Below, one piece after another: positions 43,556 through 58,100 of a stretch of DNA of 64,000 nucleotides. The stretch spans positions 62,001-126,000 of the forward strand of contig OENT01000222.1 of assembly GCA_900239685.1 (NCBI GenBank), written 5' to 3'. The translations under genes and the position numbers were made by a program. Below the pieces are notes generated by a model. The model was not told where the DNA came from. It worked only from the letters and a program-made list of their open reading frames with translations, and ran no database searches. Each line of letters starts with the position of its first letter. Position 1 is the stretch's first letter. The stretch comes from Rotaria macrura. Lineage: Eukaryota; Rotifera; Eurotatoria; Philodinida; Philodinidae.

Positions 43556-46500
43556 AAGAAGTCATAGACATATTTTTTTTTCGTTCACATCTGGTAACAA
43601 GATGTTCATTCTCAAATCAACACGCGATCAATAAATAAGACGAGATCGTAGAGAATGGAGAAATATCGCAAACCTGTGTATGTCTATCGATCTTGAAAGA
43701 CAATGATCACTCACTAGTAATTACCTTATTTTGCGTTTGATGGTGAGAAAGATACCAACTGTGCAATTAACTGTTTGGATGAATGTTGTTGTTTTTTTTC
43801 TCGTCTTAGAACTATTTCAAATTTTTCCGGCTCATTTCATAGAGTTCTAACAATTTTAAGAAGGAAATAAATTTACAACTAGATGATTACAAAAAGATTA
43901 GGACGTACTAGGATACAACATCATGCGAACTAATTGTCGTTTGTGTTATGATTGTAATCAAACCGATGTGACTTAAGTCTGATTGAAAGAAAAGGAATTA
44001 TCACTAAATTTAGATGTCAACGAAAGTTTTAGTTAATAAAAACGTTGAACGCTACTGAAAGATGGATGAGATTATATTTACTTGAATCTGAAAGCTTTCA
44101 TGATCGATTGTTTGTATCTATTCCTTTTTACTAATGCACGTCTAGGGATAGTAGCTACATTGGACCATCGAAAAGAAAAAGATGGATAATAACAGTCGTC
44201 GACATGATTGCTCATATCACCATAGAATGTAACAACAATATAAAGCAGACAGACAGGAGCACCGCTGATCATTATTTTTTTTTCTCTCTTAACCTAGTAT
44301 GCATTAATGTTCAACCTATCAATAATACTCATATACATATGCACGCAACTACGTAATCATTTTTCTTCCTCATTCGTTCTTCGGCTAGTGCTGAAACAAC
44401 TTGTCGTCATCATCCGATGAGTGTTTCGAGTAGATGAACCGTAGACAAAAAGTAGAAAAGAAAAAATCAAAGTGAGAAACAGATGTTCACAACAATTGGA
44501 AAGAAAATGTGAATGAAAGTCACGAATCATCATTTCTACGTTGTGCATGTGAATACATAAGATTGTTATTTCTCTTCCAAGGCAAATATAGATATGTAAT
44601 ACGTGGAGAGTAATTTTGCCGAAGGAAATAATTAGGAAAAAAAGAAGAAATACAAGTAAAAGATCAGTGTTTTGAGTAGGAAAGGAAATGTATTGACAAG
44701 TTATTTAGATGATCTTACCTCTCGCATCGCTTCACTGAGACGGCTTTCAATATCGACAATGTTTTTCTTGATAATAGCCAAATCCGTCAATGTTTTTTGA
44801 TAGTTACTTTCGTATTGTTTTAATTTGCCACCGTTCGTACTATCAGTAGGGATAGCATCGCCATCATTCTAAATAGCAATCATCCACTTCATCGGTCATC
44901 GCACAAACATGTGAGTAGGAAAGAGAGAGAGAGAGAGAAAACTAGAGGACAAACGGTCAATGTATGTACGTGTGAATAGAGTAATCAAGGGCAACTTTTA
45001 TTTCTCATTTTCTATTCTTTTCTGTCTTATCGGACATCACATCTGCAATGTCCAATGGACAAGCGAACCAGTTCAATTAGGGAATCTAATATTGATGGTG
45101 AGAGAGTATAACGTGCTTCTGTCTCGGAAAGGAGAACATTGTCGAAGAGAAAAGATCAAAATATACATGTATGACTTCCTATTATTTTTCTGGTACATGT
45201 TGGGATTCAATTAACAAACGAAACGAAAAAATGTAATGAAATATATACATCATCAGGCTTACATCTTCAATACTTGAATTTGATGTCGGTCGAGTGCCGA
45301 TTGTATCGATGACTATGCCTGAATCTGACGTAGGAACTTTATTATGATGAGATGATGATGATGATGATGTTGAATGTTTTTGATACCATGCTTGATCAAT
45401 TTGATTTGTTTGTAAATCGATAGGATAGAGAATTTTTGATGTTTGTGAATTTGATTTTTCAGCTATGGTTTTAAGACTGCTTGCTTTACGTTGTTGAGAT
45501 ATGCTTTGTTGCTGTTGTTGTTGTTGTTGCTGTTGTTGGAGAATATAATCTGATCGGGACATGAATTTTTCGCCTGATGGTGAATTCGATTGAGATGACG
45601 ATGATGATGATGATGATGATGAGAAACCCGTTGGAGAGGATAATGTTGATAGTTTTTCTTCACTTTTCTGTTTAGCTTGATGGCGATATTGATTGAATGT
45701 AAGTGGTGGTTGTGTTCGTCGATGATTTGAACCGCTACTCGAACAATGAGATAATAGTAAACCATTAGTAAGAATACGACGAGTCAATGATGGTCGACGT
45801 TGATTATCTTGCGATGATTTATTTTTAGCTCCAGAATGTTCACCAATCACTGATGTACAACATGATATTCGATGGATCGATGAACAGTCTGTCAGTGAAT
45901 GATGAACGCTGGGTACTTCTTCATAATGTACTGAAATGAGGAATATAACACGTTAGTTGCTTCACATATAATTCTAATAGTAATCGAAATCTCTAATAAG
46001 AATGTTTTACTTTTCTTGCTGAATTTATGTTTTAGAATATTTCCTAACTACCGAACATACCTATTTGTTAATAACTAATATGTCATGGTAAAAATCGAGA
46101 ACTATAAGATTTCACGATATTGCGATAAAGGACAAGTCAAGAATCATTTTCGTTTCTCTCTATGATAAGGTAAATATGTTTAATAATTGGAAATTCTTGT
46201 CTACGTCAGGTAGAAAGTATATATTTCCAAGGTAACCTGCATATTATTTGAAAACATAATCTGATTTCTAATGTTTACGAATTTTTAGAATACGAACTGA
46301 TGTCATTTGAAGTGATCTAATTTGATGTGTTTTGACGAGTACACTCAATTTGTTAATCTCTTCAGTCGAGTAGAAGACGATTATTTTTTAAATGGATAGT
46401 CTAAAGATTTTTTACTTATTTTGAAAAATAAAAATCTTATGAAATTTATTGTGATCGATTAAGCATAATATTGAAGAAAAGAATCTTTTTTCTCGAATGA

Positions 46501-49500
46501 CTTGGATCTGTTCTATACCTAGGCACTTGAAAATATTTCAAGTTCATGATAAATAAATGACTTTACCATCAACAAGCATCAATTGCAAAACTTTTTTTTC
46601 AAATTAACGAGGATTTCTTGAATATTTTTCTCTTTTAAAATTATTCTATTAACTTTGATATGTACATTCGAAATTGAGTTACGATTGGAACTCGATAGAT
46701 ATAATATGTTTTGAAATTTCTTCTAAAAGTTAACTTCACGATGATGCATCAAGAGTTTGCAAAAACTCGTTGATATGCATAACTTAGTTTCTACGCTGTT
46801 TGAAAATAAGGATTATATCTATGTTCAATATTGGCTACATGTTCGATGAATCTTGAAAGGAAAAGTCCGTCGTGAAACTCAAGAATTATTTTGTTTTAAA
46901 TAGTTTTCATTTCAGAAAATTTGAAATGTTTATCGAAAGAGGTCATCAGCGTAAGCTGTTTTTGGGCCTTATCAAAGTTTTAAGCGATTATAAATTATGC
47001 TACAGTTCATCGTTTCATCGAATATAGAGAAAATTTGATGAAATTCATCAACATTTAAGATTTCGTCTAACACATCGGCCCAGATAGAAAAATCAGACTT
47101 CAGATCTTATAATCGTAAAAAAAACCGCCGTCTGAAGAATTTTACATGAATTCGTACTGTTAGATTCTGGTAGAATCTTACCGTTGCATACAATTTTTTA
47201 TCCTTTTACATTAAGATCTGTGAAGAATTTCACACAGTACGAATTGATATAAGATTTCTAAGACGACAATTTTTTGTACCTTTCTCTCGTCGGATCATAC
47301 GAGATCAGATGTCGAATCTTGTCAGATCTTATTATTTGTTTGTTTGACCTGGGTTATAATGAATAGTACAAATGATAACACGTTTTGAAATTTTTACTTA
47401 GTATACAAAAGTTATGTACAAATATTGATTTTCATTAGAAATATTTTTGAATTCTGTTATGTTTTCTACTGATCGAATCCTGTCGGAGAACATCAATGAG
47501 TTCTGAATTGTCGAGATAGACGTGAAGGAAGGAAGTTTAACAAATGTATGTTTGGTTAGCATGTATTTTGAACTTTTCCTGGGATATGATAAGAAAAAGG
47601 AAACGTATTTCCTATTACATACTTGTGCTCTTTAACGTCGACGATGTTGCCGGTATGATAAAATCTGACAGACTTGACGATGAAGATTGAATTACTTTCA
47701 TTTTTTTGACATGCTGCAATGGCATTAATTGATTATCATCCATCATACATGTTGTTTGTTCGTTAGTTGTTGGTAATAGTAACATCGGAACTGATAATGA
47801 CAGAGGTGAAGGTTTTGACGGTGAATCTTGTTGTATTGGAAGTGACGCTAGAGATTTATTTATAGAATTATTCTGATTATGGATCACCGGTGATGATGAT
47901 GATTTTTCATCATGATTTAACAATGGAGGAGTAAATACTTTCAAAGTGATCGTTGTTGTTGTACCACATAAATGCAAAGCTGAACGAGTTTTAGTTGGCG
48001 TGGAATAGGGTTCAATGGAAGCATCTGTATAACATGAACGAATAAGATTTCTATCGAGAACTGGAGAGCGATACGATGGAGACGGAGACATAATTGGATC
48101 AACTTTTGGTTTTATCGGTAATGGCTACGAAAAATAAATATCAATAAATAGTCTATTGACAGAACGTATCACGAATACATTAACGGAAAAAAAACACAAA
48201 ATTTCCCTATTCCTCCTATGAAATAGGTTTCATCGTGTCGTACTGATGAAAGGCTCTTGAGAATATTATTTTTTAATAAAAAAACTGTCAATAAATCTTT
48301 TGAGTTTTCAATTTGTGAATAATATTACAAAAAATGACTAGTTTACTAATGTGATGTGAAAATCGTTGTTGTTCAATTATTCCATGGAGGAAATCTTTTA
48401 CGAAAATCAACAGAAATTGTTTTCAAAAATCATTTAAAGTCAATTTTCAATGATTCGTTTGTCTCTGCTAGCATTGATTCAATTATTTCTCGTAAAAGCT
48501 GACTTTATTGAAGCTTAAATCTATAAAAAATATGTAGATCAATCAAATGTCAATCATGCAAGAAGTTAAATATTTTCTCCGTCTAGTTAAAATAAAAATT
48601 TCGAACATTTATCACAATCTTGATTTTGCCATATCGAGCACTTAATATTGGAGTCAGTCGTTCAAGTGAAAAGTTATACGATATGTACAACTAAGTGGTA
48701 CGTACATCCGAAGAGAAAAGCCTTCAGCTTGACTGGTCAAGGCTTTGATAAAATATTGAGCCCTTAATGCACTCTGAATCTAAATCTAATACTTCTCTTC
48801 AGGGTTTACGAAAAAAAAATCGAATGTGGAATATTTCATAAGTTGGATTTTACCTTTATTGTTAAAACTATGTGAGTAAAACTCAGTGGATTTTGATTAT
48901 CTTGATCGAGTCGACGAGTCTATGAGTTTATGCCTGTACGTTATTGAAAACGGATAGCTCGAAGGAATATCTATTGGGCAAGATTTTTATGAAGTGAAAA
49001 ATTTTCTCGAGTACTTTCAATGGTTTGCAAAAGAAACGCATGTGGTAAATACGGTCAGTCTGGAGACATTGATTCTTTTTCCATCGTAATGCTCTCAATG
49101 GTGTACTCTAGGCAAGTAATATTGACTTACTTTTTCAATGGATTCAACATGGGCAATATCATATACGATTAGTTTATCATATGCATCATCATAAATATCG
49201 TCTTCATCGTCGAATTCATCTTCTGTTCGAGGTTGCGGAGTTAAAGATTCGTAAATAGTTGAAAGACGTTCATTATCATCTTGAACTTTTTCGAAATGAC
49301 TTCTCGTATTCATGTTTATATTTTGTGATTCATTATCATTCTCAAGTATATCAGCTCGATCATCGCTATCATGCAATGCTATTGTCGGTGTTGATCCATC
49401 ATTTATTTTTAATAAATGATTCTGTTTTCTTTGTTTTTCTTCTTCATCATCACGTCTTAATTGTTCAAGTTCTTCTTCGTTTTCTTCGGTTATTGTTACA

Positions 49501-51046
49501 CAACTGTTGATTAACGATGGGTGAATGATATTAACTGATAGTGTTGGTTGTGACTGTGGTTGTGCTGCGTAAGAAAGAATATCATCTTGTAAACAATCAT
49601 CATCCTAACGAGAAAAAGAAAAAAAACGATAAAATGAAAAGAACACGAATCAGTAAATCTACAACATCGATTTCTTTCTATAATGAGATACAAACAATCA
49701 AATAGAATCATACATTTAGAACAGAATATTTTTGAAAAGGTTTCATCTCGTTATTCTTGTACAAATTTTCTTCCGAACTTGAAACGACATTTTCTGATCG
49801 ACTTTTATAAGTTTTGAATAAAACTAGAGCTTAAATAAAATCAGAAAGTCCTTGACAATCATTCGAATGACAGACCAAAAAAAAAAGTTTTTATTCATGC
49901 ATAAATATTAACCATGTCTCCTTGAACGTCGTCATCATTTTGAAAATCTTCTTAATGCATTTTTTTAATGATTCGTTATTAAATGTGAATCCTTGCTGAA
50001 TATTAAGATGCAAGTGAATCAATAATTCATGAATATGAACATTTTCTTTTTTTTCATCATCAACAGATCTTAATAAAAAAAATTTGTAGTCATTAACTTA
50101 CAAAGAATATCGCTGTCTTTGCTTGAGGTTGACGTGCTGTTTCATTAGTATCGGATAGATCCACATTATAAACAAAACTATCCAAAATCAAGTTCTGTTC
50201 GCATTGAATAAATGTAGCCAATTCTTTATCGTAGACTTTTGTTGGTGATACGGGCGCTGATCGACTTTTTTGTCCTCGTAGGTCATGGTCATTATCATTG
50301 GAGAACTGTTTCTCATTTATTTCAAGACTCATGTAACAGCCAATAGTTGATAAATCCATTTCTGTTCGCGTTGTATTTGATACACAATTATCATCTGTTG
50401 TTTGAAGTCGACATTCTCGTATTTGTCGTAAATCATCAAGACTTTTGCTTCGAAATTTAAATGCCGACGGTCGTCTGGATTTATTTTCATTATGATTTAA
50501 GGATTTTTCAATGACATCAATTAATTGATTTGATAACAGATCTCCTAAAGAAATAGAATTCATCGTTTAACGTTCTTCATACGATTCGTTTGCACGTCAA
50601 CTGTTTAATTTCATGTTATCTTTGCCAAAATTTTTAACGTTTAACATATATGAACTCGTTCATTTATATTAATCTTATTGCATACATATAATCATCAAGG
50701 GACGTTTGTCTGTTATCGGCTAATTCAATATTAATCGAATGTCAATGCTATAAACAGCCTCTACTAGCTCTGTTCTGTTCTTTTCTAGGAGACCATAGTA
50801 TTAATTCAAATGTGTATACATATAGACACAAGTCTGTCATTTTCTTGGTCTCTCTGTCTCTGTCTCTGTCTCTCTCTTCCATCTTGCTTCTATAATTATT
50901 TGTTTACATAGCTCGACATTGTCATCGAGCCGATCATTATCGAGAAGCTGCACATTTGAAAAAGTATAATACTTCTACTAAACATTCAACTTACGTTTAT
51001 CATGTTCATCTTTGTCATTCATTTGACAAGTGATGTTGTCTATCAT
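40818..51046 (-). CDS. PHLDB2: Pleckstrin-homology-like domain family B protein (LL5-type)
   Basis: Fourteen exons join in frame to 1244 residues: 51046-50995, 50544-50102, 49604-49131, 48124-47623, 45930-45263, 44868-44719, 43427-43278, 43211-43108, 43056-42900, 42811-42571, 42512-42419, 42364-42268, 41519-41373 and 41273-40818. The last exon holds the PH domain: SCRGFLLKMGG, NRRWFVFDRKRRSLFYYQDK, ETKLRGCIYFQSIVEVYVDH and the end MWVDVIITGAEG, plus the preceding ERPLTRYLPIRSLDFDLR. These match LL5-alpha/beta closely. The middle is coiled coil (RELEIERALVESEH, KKERIAEMRKKHEDLEFQL). The N-terminal half is Ser-rich with a Gln run. LL5 proteins bind PIP3 and filamin and anchor microtubule plus ends at the cell cortex. 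No FHA domain is found. Intron 11 is 54 nt and open in frame. PHLDB1 versus PHLDB2 cannot be settled. Confidence 0.9.
43519..43560. repeat. GA microsatellite in a PHLDB intron
   Basis: A run of ga dinucleotides with gaaa interruptions lies in the intron 43428-44718. A shorter ga run follows at about 44922-44938 in the next intron. Confidence 0.85.
47149..47245. repeat. Short inverted repeat in the large PHLDB intron 4
   Basis: Twelve-base arms aattcgtactgt (47149-47160) and acagtacgaatt (47234-47245) flank a 7-bp hairpin (agattct ggt agaatct, 47162-47178). The surrounding 47090-47330 also repeats cagatctta-type motifs. It could be the remnant of a small inverted-repeat element. Confidence 0.4.
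50850..50878. repeat. TCTCTG-type microsatellite in PHLDB intron 1
   Basis: A pyrimidine-rich run of tctctg/tctc units lies between exon 1 and exon 2 of the PHLDB gene. Confidence 0.7.
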
Positions 51047-52013
51047 CTTCGTGTCAGTTAACTCGTAAATATTAGAGCCTATGTATTAGTGCACTGAATA
51101 TCATCACTATTCGAATCGTGAGTTTTGAATGAATATTTGTGTAAAATATGGAGAAGAATAAGAAGAAATTACCAAACCATCATAGTTCGTGCATACACTT
51201 GAGTGTACTCGACCTTGTGTGAGTGGCGAACGTGCAATAGCTATGTGTAGTAGAAATAAGGGTGTCGTGTGCGGAGAGTATAGTTTGAGTATATGACACA
51301 CACACACGCACGCTATTCGAGATGCAAGGCAGAGGAAGAGAGAAGAAAAATTAACTGTGGGTGTCGATAAAAAAAACAACAGAGAATAAGATGCATCATC
51401 GATTAGAGAAAAAAAGAGGAAAAGAAGAGACGAAGCTTAACGCTCCGAAACTGACCCTCTATTTGTTCAATGAGCATAAGACGAAAGTGTTTGTATGTTT
51501 TTGAATAAAGATTTGTTATTATAAAAATCGATACTATTCTATTCAAAAAGATTCAAAGAGAAAGATACTGATAAAACGAAAATAAACAAGTTCATGTCAA
51601 TAGGAGAAAAAACAATTTTTTCTCTCAATGATAATATTGTCCTTCAAAATAAATCGGTTCACACTATAAAGGGAAACGATGTCTTCCTTGATTACTTGAC
51701 AATTTAATCAGATTTTAAATACTTCCGAACTGCATACTCATACACAAGAATATATTAAACATTCTCATGACATAATTATTCTTTTAATCAATGATGCATA
51801 TACAAGTTAGTCCATTAAAATGATTTATAACGAGTACTAATTGTTAATTTTAATCTAATGTAATTTATTGGTATGTTTACCTTGAATCGATAGTAAACGT
51901 TGCTCCATTTCGAAATTGATAAATTGAATGAAAAAGCCCAAGTTGAACTTTGATGATTGTAGCAGATAGATATTAATGTTTTTTTTACGGGATGATATGG
52001 TGATTCATTTTAA

Positions 52014-52045
52014 TAACCGAAAGAAAGAAAGAAAGAAAGAAAGAA
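52014..52045. repeat. GAAA microsatellite
   Basis: About seven gaaa units in a row, ending in a longer A run. Confidence 0.85.
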
Positions 52046-52867
52046 AAAAGAACCTTAGTGCGTGAGTCAACTTGATGCACGGTCCAGTGACAAGCATTTA
52101 ACTGACCAATCACTTCAATATGTATATGTACGAAAACGAAATGAGAGGTCGCTTAATATCTTGTCTATTTTTTCTAATATAGTCCACTTAGTATAATGAG
52201 AAATTATCCTGATCTAAAACAAGATTTGATTATTTTACTGAATCAATGTGAACACGTTTCAAAGTTGAATAATACTTGAAACACGTTCGAAAGAATGTTT
52301 GCAATTTCATCATATTCTCAAGCGCAACAATTGAAAAAGAAAAATACTGCTAATGAGGAATAGCGAGAAGGAACGCACATGTAGTAATGAGTTCATTTAT
52401 TCTACAATAGTTCAAAAATGAGAAATACTTCCTGAAAATATCTCCAATTTTTATTGATAATCAGCGAGAGTGTATCGAATCACAAGATGTTGATCATTCA
52501 AGGTTGAGAAGGACGTCGCTCATGATAGATTATGCAAATTTCATATGAACTATCGTTGTAGAATAGTAGCTAAAGGATTAAGTGATTTGCAAAAATATTG
52601 TTTTTCATTTCGATTTCGATTCTATGCGCAAGATAGAGTTACATATCAATGTGGCTTAATAATTTTTTTGAAACATTTTTAACAAAAGATTTATGTAAAA
52701 CAGAAACTAGTTGACATTTGACTCATGAAATATATTTGGACATGTATTAAAAGAAACATAATAAGAGGGCGAGATTAAAAATAACAGAACTACTGGAAAA
52801 CGATAGTAAAAAAACAAAAGTATTACTTCATGCAATGAAATATCTGAAAATGTGAGGTTTTTACTCT

Positions 52868-53458
52868 GACAAATCAAAGTTCTTCGTTTTCCTTCGGTTT
52901 GTTTGAAATCATTCAAATGAAATCTCGATACTCTCATACGATTCAATCGAACAACGTCTGCTCAATCGAACCCTTCAATGATCATTCAGTTATTTCGAAT
53001 GTTAACTAACTCATTACAACCATAATTTGCGACATAGTTGAATGTGACCTCATTAGAAAAAACATCACTAATGCGAACAGACAGTCACAAAATGTTCCTA
53101 TAACGAGAACGACCTATACAGAATGATTGGAAGATGGCGTAGCAGCTTAAGAATAAGAGCTTTTCTTTCATGTGAACACGAAAACGTTTTTGTTCTTTCA
53201 TGACACAAAACAAGCCTTGATGAATGTAGTCGATTGGCTTCGAACGGTGCGAGACAAACAGAACTATTCTTTTCTTCTCAATTCACACACATATATACAT
53301 TTATAAGTAACGTCGATCGAAAATGATGTTATGCATTGTTAAGTCCAATGGAAATAGTTTCATTTGAAACTGGTGGAACCGTGAGAAGAGACATGTTTGA
53401 TAGACTATCGTGAACAGTCGTCGAGTTTACATGAGAAATACAAGAGTGCTGATAATAA
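52868..53458 (+). repeat. Left arm of a 591-bp inverted repeat
   Basis: This segment is the reverse complement of 54609-55199, with about a dozen mismatches and no length difference (about 98 percent identity by eye). Differences cluster near 52890-52910 and 53310-53330. It starts near gacaaatcaaag and ends at gataataa. No open reading frame of note is present. Confidence 0.92.
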
Positions 53459-54608
53459 CTGAGAAAAACAATCACGAGTCTCAGATATTTGTTACTATCA
53501 TTCAATAAATCGACAAATACTGTGAAATATCAATGGTAAACTTAGCAGAAAACGGAGCAAAATAAGTTTTGTCAATGAAAATATTAGTCATTTCCCTACT
53601 TAAAAATGGCTTCTAATTTTCATTTCTATTAAGAGAGAAAAGCACTTAGTTATGATTTTCAAGTAGTGGATGTATTCACTTTCATTACTTTATATTCTAA
53701 TTTATGCATAAATGACATCTGCGCGCTCACGTCAAAAAGTCATGTTAGGAAGTATTTTTAATGAACAAGTGAATCAATATACTAATTTTTTCAGCATGAA
53801 ATGCTGGAAAAAATTATTCTGCCATAGAGAATACATAAAATAGAGAATGCTTCAACTCTATTTTTTTTCGAATGGAACATAACTCAGTAACAGTTAACAA
53901 TATAATACATTCCTACTTTCAGTATCAACTACGAGTGAAACCAAAGTCGAAGGTAGAGTAGCATTAATAAAATGACTACTCGATCTCAATATGAAATTAG
54001 AAATCTTTTCTCCTGTTGTCTTGATCTAGGAATCGTTAGAGAGACTAGGTTTACATAGAACACACTTGTGCATGGCGTAAAATTTAAGATTGAAACACCG
54101 CTACGGTGTATTCAGGCATTTGAGTTTAAACAATTGGATAAATATTCCACATAATCTGGATCTAAATTTCTTTTGACATCTTAGTTCGACATTTTACAAA
54201 ATAAGGATTCAATAAAATGATTTTTCAAAGTTTTTAGTCGTAATAAAATCAAGTGAACTATTTAAAAAGAAAATGAAAGCGACTGCGTCTAACCGGAAAA
54301 GTTAATTGTTTAGGGATCCATTCATACAGAAGAAACTGGAGAGTGTAGTCATCAAGATTATTTCCAAAAAAAAAGAGAGGAAATGAAATGATCAGAAACG
54401 GCTAATTTATACGCATTCACAAGAAGGAAGTTCAAAAGACAATCGACTGATGGTTCCTTAACCATTAGAAAATCAATTAGTTCTATAACGGCTTAGATAA
54501 GCCCTTCCGTAAACAAAATTCCTCTAAAATACTGTATTCTCTTGACTTATCATTGTAGAAAGATCTCGTTTCATTTTATCAAATGTGATTCTACTTGATC
54601 ATGATCAC

Positions 54609-55199
54609 TTATTATCAGCACTCTTGTATTTCTCATGTAAATTCGACGACTGTTCACGATAGTCTATCAAACATGTCTTTTCTCACGGTTCCACCAGTTT
54701 CAAATGAAACTATTTCCATTGGACTTAACAATGCATAACATCATGTTCAATCGATGTTACTTATAAATGTATATATGTGTGTGAATTGAGAAGAAAAGAA
54801 TAGTTCTGTTTGTCTCGCACCGTTCGAAGCCAATCGACTACATTCATCAAGGCTTGTTTTGTGTCATGAAAGAACAAAAACGTTTTCGTGTTCACATGAA
54901 AGAAAAGCTCTTATTCTTAAGCTGCTACGCCATCTTCCAATCATTCTGTATAGGTCGTTCTCGTTATAGGAACATTTTGTGACTGTCTGTTCGCATTAGT
55001 GATGTTTTTTCTAATGAGGTCACATTCAACTATGTCGCAAATTGTGGTTGTAACGAGTTAGTTAACATTCGAAATAACTGAATGATCATTGAAGGGTTCG
55101 ATTGAGCAGACGTTGTTCGATTGAATCGTATGAGAGTATCGAGATTTCATTTGAATGATTTCAAACAAACCAAAGCAAAACGAAGAACTTTCATCTGTC
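54609..55199 (-). repeat. Right arm of the 591-bp inverted repeat
   Basis: Reverse complement of 52868-53458. It starts ttattatcagcac and ends ctttcatctgtc. The 1150-nt spacer (53459-54608) shows no gene. No target-site duplication is visible at the outer edges. The arms may be a foldback element or a local palindromic duplication. Confidence 0.92.
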
Positions 55200-58100
55200 T
55201 TCGAAAGAATCTACGTAGAGAAGCCAATCGACGTATGTAGATAACTTATGCATAAAACATTAGCGAAATCACCGTTTGTTATCGATCAATGTTCCTAATG
55301 TTACAAACGAACTTAAATAGTACAGTTTAAACAATGTTTTGATTCAGATTAGAAAACAACTAAAAACTAGATCGAGTTGATAGATATAATTTTGCATGAG
55401 TAGTAGATCTGAAACTCTGGGGTTCGGTCGAATAATTTCGTGCATCTGTTTACAACAGGTTTCTTGTCGTACTTTGGCGACAATGATGAATAGTAAAACT
55501 TTCTCGTGCTGTCCGATATCGTCTTGTTGCTATTCGCAAAATGAGACGTTCAAGATTTCTTCGAGAAATGATAACAGAGACAAATAAGTCCTTTTCTGAT
55601 ATTTTTCCTCGTACTTAAAAGTCTTCAAAGTTCGTAGAAAAGAAATTTTACATGAGACCGATTCACACGTTTCAATCTCCGAAGAAACAAGTGTTTCTTA
55701 AATATGCTTAAATCTAAGTATTTGTTGGATTGGTTTCTGTAATAAAGATTTATGCTGCTTCCTTTGCTTCAATCTGCAACTTCAATGACAAGGCGTTAGT
55801 TTTTCATCGAGATTTAGAAATAAGCAAATGATTTATACCTACACATAAGAAGACTTCTTGCGAAAAGTCATTGAAAGGTCTTCTACTGCACACGTAAGAA
55901 AATCTATTGCACAAGATTGTTGTAATAAATTCAGAGCTTTATTTATAGTAGAATATTGTCTCGAAAAACGCAATGTTTTGTTAATTGAATTATTCTAGAT
56001 ACACGTTTATAGATTAATCAGTTAATTTAGACTTATATATCTTTGTTTTCTAGTCGAGAAGATCTAATGTTTTTCATAACCAATATCCATGTCGTTCAAA
56101 GAGAATCTCCTATATATTATTGTATTGAAATAAAATCATTAATAAAGTGAAAACTTCACTCTATATAGGGCATTCCGTTCGAATTGCAACCCTAATAGAA
56201 CACTTGGAACATATTCTTGGATGACTTTGGTGCTAACTTCATCCATATGATTTGTTCTATGATTAACAATTTGAATTTTTCTAGAAAATTGAATGTTGTA
56301 TTCTCTTGTAGATTTCCACCGAACCTGATGAAGCCTCTAGAACATATTAGATATAAATCTCAAAAATTTGAATTTTACATACTCTCAACTCTCATTGTCT
56401 CCAATAATACCTATACCCGCACTTCGTTACGGCAGAATTAATCCAGGACTCATTTTACTGAATAGTTTGGCATTCAAATTATGAAAATTGAAAGTATATA
56501 ATCATCATCTTTTACAGATTTTGGAGTGACACTTTATGACAGGGCTCGTCTCTAAATATGATCTAATTTCTGTCGTTTGTTTTGGAATCATCCAGTTAAT
56601 CAATGTATTCACTTCTATAATACAGATACTGATTGATGTACTTATGGTTTACAAGAAAATTTAATGCAGAATTTTTTAGTCCCTTTTTATGTCTTCTCTT
56701 TCCTCTTGATTATCATCGAGTCTTCTTTGTCTTGTTGACGAAAGAAAAGTTGTAGAAATTTGATTTATAAATACATAATCTATATATTCCATCCTCAAAC
56801 TGTAATCTATGCGATACCAAAGCTACTTGTGCTCATGAAAGCATAAGAAAAAACTATAGTATTGACACAAACTGGTTAGATTACTGAAAAACAAGAATTT
56901 ATTGAAATAAGACATTAGCTGTCTGCTATAAGTCACAAACTAGTCATCCGTGAAAAGAACCTGTTTTTTGTCGCAGTGATTAGTAAAGTTCGCTGAAAGA
57001 AAAAATACTTGAACTAGAGAAACATGAAGATGATCGAAAATATAGTAACGAAATGAATCTAACTTATGACAAGTTGGTGACGATCAAATCAATGTTTTAC
57101 TTGTTGATCGTCGGCATACAAAGAGTCACTGTTGTAAATATATCAAATTTTTCCATGCTGTCATACATTTTGATTTTTCAATTGTAATGTCCATGAATAA
57201 ATAATGCTCATTAGCAAAAAAAAAGTTGTGCTTACAAGAATATAAAACTAATGCTTTTAAATTGTAAACCAACGATTGATCACAATGAAAAGTAATACGA
57301 TTCTATTCGACGTTGGTATTTGATTGTAACTGACTAATGTCACCTAAACATTTCATATGACATTATTAACGAGTAAAAGGCGTTTCTTCCAACCAACTAA
57401 AGAACATGTTATGTAAACGTTGAGTAGAGAATTACAAGCTAATAATATTGAGTACGTACATATCGTGTTCGTAATAAAACTTTTCTAAGTTTAATATTAT
57501 ATTTTAAGCAAAGAAGATATTTTTTTGTGGTTATTTTTTTTTGGATATTCTTCTTTTCATCAAATTTTCCTTTTTAATTTCTTTCTACTATGTCTCTTGC
57601 CTATTTCTAACGAGCTAAAACTCTACTCATTTCCTTCACAGGACGTAACTATCTTGAGGTTATATGAAGAATCGAGTAACATCGTGATAAGAATATCATT
57701 TTCTCAATTATTATAGCATGAATCCTCGAGTTTGAATCGGTTTGATAGATATTGATAGAACTCTATCATCATATATATAATTCAGATTGAAAGATCGAGA
57801 AAAAAAACCATATTCTACATCGTAGTTTCTCAATTCTTACATTCAAGATATTTAGACGTGTATAAATGAATAATAACAAATAGATCAGTAAATGCTGCTC
57901 AAAGATGAAAATATAGAAACAGAATTCTTCAGCGCTTTTCGCTTTATTTCGTGATAGGCGTCTCATTAACTGTCTCGAATAAAACGGTTCGTGTGAATAA
58001 GAAAATATTTTCTTCTGAATAGCGTCTAAACTAGCGATGTGAAATTGTATTGAAAACAGGAAAATAATCGCATAGCAGAAAATGAGAGATGGTCCGAATA

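Noticed and set aside
45463-45765. His/Asn-rich minus frame
   Set aside because: It is a shifted reading of the Gln and Ser repeats in PHLDB exon 5.
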